Positions 58,252 through 64,000 of a stretch of 64,000 nt of DNA are shown piece by piece (position 1 is the stretch's first letter; every line of letters begins with the position of its first letter). Under the pieces are notes generated by a model that made no database searches, had not been told where the DNA came from, and saw only the letters and a program-made list of their open reading frames with translations. Both the position numbers and the translations under genes were made by a program. Source of the stretch: Maridesulfovibrio ferrireducens (GTDB lineage Bacteria; Desulfobacterota; Desulfovibrionia; Desulfovibrionales; Desulfovibrionaceae); assembly GCF_900101105.1 (NCBI RefSeq), contig NZ_FNGA01000001.1, forward strand, positions 930,001-994,000, given 5' to 3'.

Positions 58252-59439
58252 TTAAAACTGTGCGATGGCTTTTTTGAACCCTTCGGTTGAGCGTTCGATT
58301 ACGTTTACGCCTACGCAGAAAGCGAGTCTGAAGTATCCGGGGAAGCCGAAGCCTGTTCCGGGTACTGCGAGAATTTTTTCTTCCTGAAGAGCGGCGCAGA
58401 ATTTTACATCATCGCCACCCGGAGCTTCGGGGAAGAAGTAGAATGCACCTTTTGGCAATGTGTAGGAATATCCCGCATCATCAAGGACTTTAGCCATTGC
58501 GTCGCGTCTTTCAAGGTAGATTTTTTTATCAACCTGAGCGCCGAGTGCTTTTTCAAGCAGCTTTTGTCCGACAGCCGGAGCATTTACAAAGCCGAGAATG
58601 CGATTGGCGAGAACCAGTCCTGCGAGCAGGGTCTGTTTTTCAGGCATTTCCGGGTTGATAAGTGCGTAACCGATTCTTTCTCCAGCCAGAGAAAGGTTTT
58701 TGGAAAAAGAACTTACCACGACACTGTACGGATACAGCGGTAAAATGGAAGGTACTTCTACGCCGTCAAATGCGAGGAATCTATATGGCTCGTCGGCAAC
58801 CAGAAAGATAGGTCTTTCGCGGCCGGCGTTGGCTTTTTTAAGGATATCTGTGAGCTTTTCAAGATCTTCTTTTGAGTAAACAACACCTGTGGGGTTGTTC
58901 GGGGAATTGATAAGCACAACACGGGTTTTCTCGTTGATGGCTTTTTCGATTCCTTCAAAGTCCAGCTCAAAAGTAAGCGGTTTGGAAGGAACTGTTACCA
59001 GTTCTCCGCCGTAGTTCTGTGCGTAGAATCCGTATTCCACAAAGTAAGGAGCCGGGCATAAAATCTGATCGCCCGGATTAAGAATGGAGCGATAGAGAGC
59101 ATTGATTGCTCCTGCTGCTCCGCAGGTAATAATTAGATCACTTCCTTCAACAGGAACACCTTGTTCTTGCGAAACTGTTTTTGCCAGTTTTTCGCGCAAA
59201 GAAGGGTAACCGAAGTTCGGCATGTATCCAAATGCAAAAGGTTCTCCTGCACATTCGGCCAGTTCTTTGAGGCCGTCAGCAATAGCTGCCGGAGCTGGAA
59301 CGTCTGGATTGCCGAGAGAGAAGTCACATACTGCGTCTTCACCGAATTTTTTCTTTAGGACCATTCCGGTTTCGAACATTTTGCGAATCCAGGATGAGCT
59401 GTCAAGGTATCCTTCTACCTGACTTGAGAGCAATTTCAT
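58252..59439 (-). CDS. Class I/II PLP-dependent aminotransferase
   Basis: A 395-residue fold type I aminotransferase. NSPNNPTGVVYS is the family signature, and SSFSKNLSLAGERIGYA contains the PLP-binding lysine. LGNPDVPAP near the N-terminus belongs to the aspartate aminotransferase subgroup Ib, which includes AspC-like enzymes. The amino donor is uncertain; aspartate or an aromatic amino acid is possible. The DEAD-box helicase gene upstream ends 25 nt before it on the same strand. Confidence 0.88.
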   Translation of the reverse strand: MKLLSSQVEGYLDSSSWIRKMFETGMVLKKKFGEDAVCDFSLGNPDVPAPAAIADGLKELAECAGEPFAFGYMPNFGYPSLREKLAKTVSQEQGVPVEGSDLIITCGAAGAINALYRSILNPGDQILCPAPYFVEYGFYAQNYGGELVTVPSKPLTFELDFEGIEKAINEKTRVVLINSPNNPTGVVYSKEDLEKLTDILKKANAGRERPIFLVADEPYRFLAFDGVEVPSILPLYPYSVVVSSFSKNLSLAGERIGYALINPEMPEKQTLLAGLVLANRILGFVNAPAVGQKLLEKALGAQVDKKIYLERRDAMAKVLDDAGYSYTLPKGAFYFFPEAPGGDDVKFCAALQEEKILAVPGTGFGFPGYFRLAFCVGVNVIERSTEGFKKAIAQF

Positions 59440-59464
59440 CTTCTATTCTCCGAATATTTTTCTG

Positions 59465-61021
59465 TTAGTATCTACGGTTTCCACCAGAATTTCTGCCTTG
59501 TGGTCTACCACCTTTGCCGGGGCCTCCGGGCCTGTTGCCGGACTGAGGAGGCCTTTTCGCAGGACGTGGCCTGTTACCGCTTGTATCCTGTCCTTCGGAC
59601 GGAGGCTGCGGCGGGCGGGCGTGGAGCGAGTTTTGATACAGTTCGTCCATGAGCATCCCAACCAAGGTGCATTGCTCATCATCTTGCGCAAGCTGGCGAA
59701 CAAGTTCTTTGTAACGGTTGATGCGTTCTTTTTCAAGAATAGTTGTTGAGCGGTATTTGGCTTCCAGAATGGTGGTAAGCCGTTCATTGATAGTCTTCAG
59801 AATTTCTTTGTCATCCGGCAGGGTGCGGCAGTCAAAATTTATACTGTAAGTTGTCGCAATTCTCTGCAACTCCAGTTTTTGAATAACGTCTACAAGAGAA
59901 ATCGCGATTCCCGATGATCCTGCTCGTCCTGTGCGTCCGGCCCTGTGAATGTAAGATTCTTTTTCTTCGGGTGGTTCATACAGAATAACGTGAGACAGGT
60001 CTGGAACGTCAATTCCGCGTGCAGCAATGTCCGTTGCCACGAGAAATTTAATTTTACCGGACCTGAGGTCTCCAAGAATGCTTTCACGTTTGTTTTGTGA
60101 AAGGTCGGAGGTCAAATCTCCGGCGTTGAATCCGAAGTTGTTCAGCACTGCTGTTACGAAATTTACGTTGGCTTTGGTGTTACAGAAAATGATAGCCGAG
60201 GTGGGATTTTCCATCTCCAGTACTCGCATGAGCTGTCTTTCGCGGCCCATAGCTGGAACTTCGTAATATGCGTGTTCAATTTCTGCTACATGGACATGTT
60301 TGCTGCTCAGGCTCAGCAACTGAGGCTTGTACATGAACTCTTTTGATAACCGCAGCACGTGCTCAGGGAAGGTCGCTGAAAACATGTATGCGCTGATCGG
60401 GCGACGGGGCAGATATGATTTTACCTGCTGCATGTCGGGATAAAAACCGATGGAAAGCATGCGGTCCGCTTCATCAAAGATAAGTGTTTTCAGGTCATTC
60501 AGGGAGAATGTCCTTCTCATCAAATGGTCAAGAATTCGGCCCGGGGTACCCACAACCATGTGTGCGCCCTTTTCCAATTGTTCTTTCTGTCTGCCGTAGC
60601 CGACTCCGCCGTATACGGAAAGAACCCGGAGTCCTGAACCTTCGAAAATTATTTCAGCTTCACGTTCAACCTGTCTGGCAAGTTCCCTTGTAGGAACGAG
60701 GATCAAAGCCTGTGTGCGATTAAGTGACGGGTCGAGTTTTTCAAGCAGCGGCAGGACAAATGCGCCTGTTTTCCCGCTTCCTGTTCTTGCCTGAACCATC
60801 AGGTCTATTCTGTCTAATTGATAAGGAAGGGATTTTGATTGAACCGGGGTCAGGCTGTCCCATCCGGTTTTTTCCAGCGCTTTTTTTATTGAATTAGGCA
60901 GGTCTTCTATGGCGATTTCTTTAAGGGCCTCTTCTGGCTCAACCACTTTGTCAGGTTCTTGATGGGCATAGTCGTTTTTTAGTTCATCGCCCACGGGGTG
61001 GTCGTCTTTTGAATTTTTCAT
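59465..61021 (-). CDS. DEAD-box RNA helicase
   Basis: A 518-residue helicase. Motifs: Q-motif WDSLTPVQSKSLP, motif I ARTGSGKT, PTRELARQ (Ia), GTPGR (Ib), DEAD (II), SATFP (III), and HRAGRTGRAG (VI). After the core, from about residue 400, a helical segment with ERINRYKELVRQLAQDDEQ is followed by a disordered tail rich in P, G and R (about 465-518), a typical RNA-binding extension. It would remodel ribosomal or messenger RNA, for example in the cold. It precedes the aminotransferase gene on the same strand. Confidence 0.94.
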   Translation of the reverse strand: MKNSKDDHPVGDELKNDYAHQEPDKVVEPEEALKEIAIEDLPNSIKKALEKTGWDSLTPVQSKSLPYQLDRIDLMVQARTGSGKTGAFVLPLLEKLDPSLNRTQALILVPTRELARQVEREAEIIFEGSGLRVLSVYGGVGYGRQKEQLEKGAHMVVGTPGRILDHLMRRTFSLNDLKTLIFDEADRMLSIGFYPDMQQVKSYLPRRPISAYMFSATFPEHVLRLSKEFMYKPQLLSLSSKHVHVAEIEHAYYEVPAMGRERQLMRVLEMENPTSAIIFCNTKANVNFVTAVLNNFGFNAGDLTSDLSQNKRESILGDLRSGKIKFLVATDIAARGIDVPDLSHVILYEPPEEKESYIHRAGRTGRAGSSGIAISLVDVIQKLELQRIATTYSINFDCRTLPDDKEILKTINERLTTILEAKYRSTTILEKERINRYKELVRQLAQDDEQCTLVGMLMDELYQNSLHARPPQPPSEGQDTSGNRPRPAKRPPQSGNRPGGPGKGGRPQGRNSGGNRRY

Positions 61022-61233
61022 ATTCTTTTATCCTATAATATTTATGATGTAACCTTTATTACTTAAGCTAGAATAACACATTTGTGCAAAGGGTATTTTG
61101 GACGCAAAAAGTTGCTATAAGTTCAGACTATGGAATGTTCCTTTTGTAATAGTTTATAACGATTTGATTTGAATCACTTAGTAAGGATAGTGATGGAACA
61201 TTAAATTATTGTTCAGTGGGTAAAGGAGCACTA
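61022..61233. other. Divergent gap between the helicase and MauE-type genes
   Basis: No gene is seen. Inverted arms AATGTTCC (61134-61141) and GGAACATT (61195-61202) lie 53 nt apart in front of the plus-strand operon. Promoters for both directions are expected here. Confidence 0.35.
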
Positions 61234-61722
61234 ATGGGGAAGGCGAAAATATTTGGAAAGCTTATGTCTGAGCAGGCTTATTTGATTATCAGATGTCTTC
61301 TTGCCGTTGTATTTTTTTATGCAGGGGCAACAAAGATTATGGATACTAATGGTTTTGCAACGGTCATCAGCGGATATGGGTTACTGCCTGATTCTCTGGT
61401 CGGTTTGTCCGCAATAGTTCTTCCCGTGGCGGAAATATTAATTGCGACTGCGCTTGTCTGGGATCTTAAAGGGTCTTTATTTCTCTACTCGATTCTGCTG
61501 CTCGTCTTTATGGGCGTCCTTGCTCACGGAATAAATATGGGACTTGATGTCGATTGCGGTTGTTTTGCTCCGGGGGATGCAGAAGGCGAAGCGTATCATT
61601 CACTTCGCGAAGCTCTTTTCAGAGATCTGTTTTTATTCTCCGGCTGTGTATATCTTTATTGGCTTAGGGGAGCGAAAGATTACAGACCTAGATCGATTTT
61701 TGCTTTTATTTCAAAAAAATAA
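61234..61722 (+). CDS. MauE/DoxX-family membrane protein
   Basis: A 162-residue protein with four hydrophobic helices (LIIRCLLAVVFFYAGATKI, VGLSAIVLPVAEILIATALV, LFLYSILLLVFMGVLAHG and LFLFSGCVYLYWL). DVDCGCFAPGD is the MauE motif. The family assists disulfide or redox steps in the periplasm. ATG 61234 is chosen since AAAGGAG lies 6 nt upstream; a GTG at 61216 is in frame without a site. It is co-transcribed with the rhodanese-like lipoprotein gene 23 nt later. Confidence 0.85.
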   Translation: MGKAKIFGKLMSEQAYLIIRCLLAVVFFYAGATKIMDTNGFATVISGYGLLPDSLVGLSAIVLPVAEILIATALVWDLKGSLFLYSILLLVFMGVLAHGINMGLDVDCGCFAPGDAEGEAYHSLREALFRDLFLFSGCVYLYWLRGAKDYRPRSIFAFISKK

Positions 61723-61745
61723 AAATTGTTTTTGGAGGTTTTTCA

Positions 61746-62273
61746 ATGAAATTTGTAAGAAATGTTTTTTCACTTGCCGCAGTATGCGCATTGATGTTTT
61801 CACTGGTCGGCTGTCTAGGCAGTGATAAATTTGAGCAGGAAGTTTCAAAAGAAACAGGCGCAATCAAACTTGTTCGTGAAATACAGCGCGGTGATTACGA
61901 TGTGATCTCAACTGCTGAACTTAAGGCTCTTCTGGATAGTAAAGCGGAAGTGCTCGTTATCGACACCATGCCGTATGAAGCCAGCTATAAAAAAGAACAT
62001 GTTCCCGGCGCAAAACAGTTCCTCTTCCCGATTCCTGATATGGATGAATGGGACGTGACCAAAACTGACGGCAAAACTCAGGAACAGTTTGTCGAAATGC
62101 TTGGACCTGATAAAGATAAAGAAATCGTTGTTTATTGTGGATTCGTTAAATGTTCCCGCAGTCATAATGGTGCAGCATGGGCTAAAAAGCTCGGCTACAC
62201 CAACGTGAAAAGATACCCCGGTGGTATTTTCGCATGGAAAGGTGCTAAGTACCCTGTTGGGTCTGTTAAATAA
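61746..62273 (+). CDS. Rhodanese-like lipoprotein
   Basis: A 175-residue protein exported by a lipoprotein signal; the lipobox is L20-V-G-C23. The rhodanese domain spans about 52-170, with active Cys C131 in VVYCGFVKCSRSH and a second cysteine at C136. It would carry sulfane sulfur or serve in thiol transfer in the periplasm. TTGGAGG precedes the ATG. The MauE-type membrane partner in front suggests a shared redox role. A terminator follows. Confidence 0.88.
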   Translation: MKFVRNVFSLAAVCALMFSLVGCLGSDKFEQEVSKETGAIKLVREIQRGDYDVISTAELKALLDSKAEVLVIDTMPYEASYKKEHVPGAKQFLFPIPDMDEWDVTKTDGKTQEQFVEMLGPDKDKEIVVYCGFVKCSRSHNGAAWAKKLGYTNVKRYPGGIFAWKGAKYPVGSVK

Positions 62274-62298
62274 CATCCTTTAGTCTGAATTGTTTTAT

Positions 62299-62334
62299 AG
62301 CCTCGACGCATTATGTGTCGGGGCTTTTTTTTTG
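62299..62334 (+). terminator. Terminator after the rhodanese gene
   Basis: AGCCTCGAC (62299-62307) pairs with GTCGGGGCT (62317-62325, one G-U), followed by nine T. The RHS frame begins inside this element. Confidence 0.88.
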
Positions 62335-62852
62335 GCGATCCCGTTGTAGTCTTCATGGTTGCGGATGAAAGGGGTAATGAGGTAAAGCGAATTATATATG
62401 ATTCGTTTGGTAATTTGCTATTCGATAGTAATGAAAAGTTTGATACTTGCGTGGGTTTTTCCGCAGGTCTGGCCGATAAAGATACTGGCTTGGTTCACTT
62501 CGGATATCGTGAATATGATCCCGCCATCGGTAGATTCATAACTCCTGACCCAATCGGCTTCGCTGGCGGGGATGTGGATGTTTATGGGTATTGTCTTGAT
62601 GATCCTATTAATTTTGTGGATCGGACGGGATTGATGGGTTATGTGCCAAGGATAGCTCAATGTGGTTCTGCTATAGTAAATACTTTAGATCCAAGTAGGC
62701 CTTCGTGGCAAGGTGCAGCCCTAAATCTTGTTGTGGATGCTGTTAAAAATCAAGATCTCGATGAAAATATTAAGAAAATACAAGAAGGACGATTCAAGAA
62801 GAGAGAACGTAGGCCAGTAAGGACTGATCTGAGGAAAAGTAAAAATAAATAA
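62335..62852 (+). pseudogene. Truncated RHS core plus variable tip
   Basis: A 3' piece of an RHS protein. It begins as DPVVVFMVADERGN-like sequence right after the terminator T-run, with no start codon or ribosome site of its own; only an ATG inside the terminator (62313) and an in-frame ATG at 62355 exist. The RHS core follows with DKDTGLVHFGYREYDPAIGRF, TPDPIGFAGGDVDVYGYCL and DPINFVDRTGL. After that, about 65 residues form a variable tip (GYVPRIAQCG...) ending in a very basic tail. The tip matches no toxin family I know. The large N-terminal part is missing, so it is an orphan RHS module. Confidence 0.8.
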
Positions 62853-62863
62853 ATGTGATCTCT

Positions 62864-62892
62864 TAGGCTGCGGGGGCTTCTCCCGCAGCCTA
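62864..62892 (+). repeat. Perfect 11-bp hairpin between RHS tip and downstream gene
   Basis: TAGGCTGCGGG (62864-62874) and CCCGCAGCCTA (62882-62892) are exact complements with a 7-nt loop. No T-run follows. It may lower or process the message between tip and immunity gene. Confidence 0.7.
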
Positions 62893-62924
62893 TAGGTTTA
62901 ATAAGGAAATGGAGATATGTCGAA

Positions 62925-63500
62925 ATGAAAGGATATTACTTGTTTTATAGGGATCAGTTGTACATTTGGACAATAGTTGCTTCAATTCTCTTTCTCATGG
63001 GAAATCTCATTGGTAGAGGAGTGCTATTTGTCTTATTTTTTTGTGTAATTCTTTCCCCATTCCTTTTATCTGGCGTGCACCAATCTTTTATATCTTATTT
63101 AAAAAGTATGTTCACTTCTGTGGGATTAGTGAGAATGTTAATTCTCTCATTATCAGTGCTTTTTATTGTTGAGTCAGTTTTTTTGTTTGTTTGTATTGAT
63201 TATTTTTTTGATGGCAACACAAACTTCAAAGATATAGTAAAATCATTTTTCTGGGTTGGCGTTTGGGCAATCAGTTTGACTTTTATTTACAGGAAAAAAC
63301 TGATGCTAAAAGTAAATGACGAAGGAATAATTATTGCTGTTCTTACGTTGATTCTGGGATTCATATTGCAGTCTATAGGTTTAGGATACATTTACTCGTC
63401 AGCAAGCTATTTTGGATCGCCGATGAGTGTTATTTTAGATTGTTTTTGTATTGGTAATTTTATTTATATTTTGAATAGTTCTTTACGTTTTAAACAGTAA
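62925..63500 (+). CDS. Membrane protein, putative immunity protein for the RHS tip
   Basis: A 191-residue protein with about six membrane helices and no known domain. It lies 72 nt after the RHS tip and right before a second RHS core remnant, the usual position of an immunity gene in an RHS tip/immunity cassette. Its DNA is clearly more AT-rich than neighbouring housekeeping genes, suggesting transfer. Membrane-located immunity proteins usually guard against pore-forming or membrane-directed toxins, but this is inference. GGAG lies 10 nt before the ATG. Confidence 0.65.
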   Translation: MKGYYLFYRDQLYIWTIVASILFLMGNLIGRGVLFVLFFCVILSPFLLSGVHQSFISYLKSMFTSVGLVRMLILSLSVLFIVESVFLFVCIDYFFDGNTNFKDIVKSFFWVGVWAISLTFIYRKKLMLKVNDEGIIIAVLTLILGFILQSIGLGYIYSSASYFGSPMSVILDCFCIGNFIYILNSSLRFKQ

Positions 63501-63628
63501 TTTTGTGGACCGGACAGGATAAAGACACGGGCCTCATTCACTTTGGATATCGTGAATATGATCCCACCATCGGCAGATTCATAACCTTCGATCCAATCGG
63601 CTTAGCTGGCAGAGCTTTTTTTATTTAA
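63498..63628 (+). pseudogene. Second RHS core remnant
   Basis: A decayed copy related to 62480-62640. It starts with TAATTTTGTGGACCGGACAGG-like DNA at the immunity gene stop (20 of 22 bases shared with the NFVDRTG region of copy one), then jumps back to DKDTGLIHFGYREYDPTIGRF and DPIGLAG. The two parts are in different frames and end at a stop at 63626. It is a deletion scar joining two RHS core pieces and makes no protein. Confidence 0.75.
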
Positions 63629-64000
63629 GCCTCAACAGCAATAAGTATCCCCTCCGGTGTAGCCTTGCCTTTCAGCAGCATTTCTCCAGCAGCCTGACAT
63701 GCTGTTTCAATATCTACCCCCGCAGAAAGTTCACACGCTTCTTTCAGTTCTTTTATTCCTTTACCTGTGGAATCGAACGCGGACAGCATTTCTCTACTAT
63801 ATATAAATAGTCGGCTGTTTTTTTTCATTTCGAAAGTTGAGCAGGGGAGTAACCCTTTTCCCAGTTCGCCTAGCTGTCCGCTTTGGGGTTCAATGAAAAC
63901 AGTTGATCCGTCAGGTTGCAGCAATATGGCCGGAAGTGATCCCGCATTTACCAGAGTCAGTGAGTCGGTTTCACTATTTATATGAGCATATATCCCGTCA
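63625..64000 (-). CDS. PP2C/SpoIIE-type protein phosphatase (C-terminal part)
   Basis: The gene enters from the right edge; only the last 125 residues are present. LTLVNAGSLPAILLQPDGS is the PP2C/SpoIIE motif equivalent to NAGHPPLLL, followed by the usual SREMLSAFDSTGKGIKELKEAC helices, where the consensus is a TDG-type metal-binding aspartate (here SREMLSAFD). Such phosphatases dephosphorylate STAS-domain proteins. Histidine in NAGH is replaced by Ser (NAGS), a mild divergence. The N-terminal sensor part lies outside the window. Confidence 0.8.
   Translation of the reverse strand, partial: DGIYAHINSETDSLTLVNAGSLPAILLQPDGSTVFIEPQSGQLGELGKGLLPCSTFEMKKNSRLFIYSREMLSAFDSTGKGIKELKEACELSAGVDIETACQAAGEMLLKGKATPEGILIAVEA

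Overview
The window is a stretch of chromosome with moderate GC, ordinary bacterial gene density and few mobile signs. Several features point to a sulfate-reducing Desulfovibrionales bacterium, most likely a marine Desulfovibrio/Maridesulfovibrio-type organism. These are the order mreBCD-mrdA-rodA-bactofilin-atpF'FHAGDC-glmU-zapB-zapA-6S RNA-rny-ymdB-like-tyrS, paired b and b' ATP synthase genes with no a or c subunit gene beside them, many two-component and chemotaxis genes, and an AmtB/GlnK/GlnD operon behind a sigma-54 promoter. The genus is inferred from gene order and protein character, not from a database search.

Layout: 1-1566 holds the end of pstA and a YhcC-type radical SAM gene. 1799-13665 is a growth and energy block: the elongasome (MreB, MreC, MreD, PBP2, RodA, bactofilin) runs directly into the F1 and b/b' genes of ATP synthase and ends in a strong terminator. 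14030-20160 holds glmU, zapB-like, zapA, a clear 6S RNA, rny, a YmdB-type phosphodiesterase and tyrS. 20306-23008 encodes three membrane proteins (YdcZ-type, UbiA-family prenyltransferase, MscS-type channel). 23117-28590 is the first accessory region: a histone-deacetylase-like enzyme with a zinc-ribbon tail co-transcribed with a hydantoinase-like protein, a GAF/sigma-54 activator, and, divergent from the activator, a sigma-54 promoter leading into a structured leader, a 77-residue protein and a 105-nt folded RNA. 28686-37601 holds an orphan zinc-binding lipocalin-independent ABC receptor (ZnuA type), amtB-glnK-glnD, a chemoreceptor with a C-terminal sensor-like domain, and purD-purE. 37699-41372 carries an orphan receiver, an Hpt protein, htpG and a MerR-type regulator. 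41837-44969 has coaX, eno and folD. 45102-48644 has a small membrane protein, a divergent alcohol dehydrogenase/AraC pair resembling yqhD-yqhC, and an HD-GYP phosphodiesterase. 48813-57990 has uvrA, an Hpt protein, a STAS/DsbA-like/CheD/acetolactate decarboxylase operon, an outer-membrane barrel, an MFS transporter and a YgjP-type metalloprotease. 58252-62273 has an aminotransferase, a DEAD-box helicase and a MauE/rhodanese pair. 62313-63628 is an RHS remnant region with a tip, a putative membrane immunity gene and a second decayed core. The window ends inside a PP2C-type phosphatase gene.

The left half is conserved housekeeping. The best candidates for undescribed biology are the sigma-54 activator/small protein/structured RNA unit near 27.9-28.6 kb, the STAS/DsbA-like/CheD/acetolactate decarboxylase operon at 52.0-54.5 kb, the deacetylase-zinc ribbon/hydantoinase operon at 23.1-26.1 kb, and the RHS tip/immunity cassette at 62.3-63.6 kb. 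No CRISPR array, rRNA gene, tRNA gene or intact insertion sequence was found by reading.
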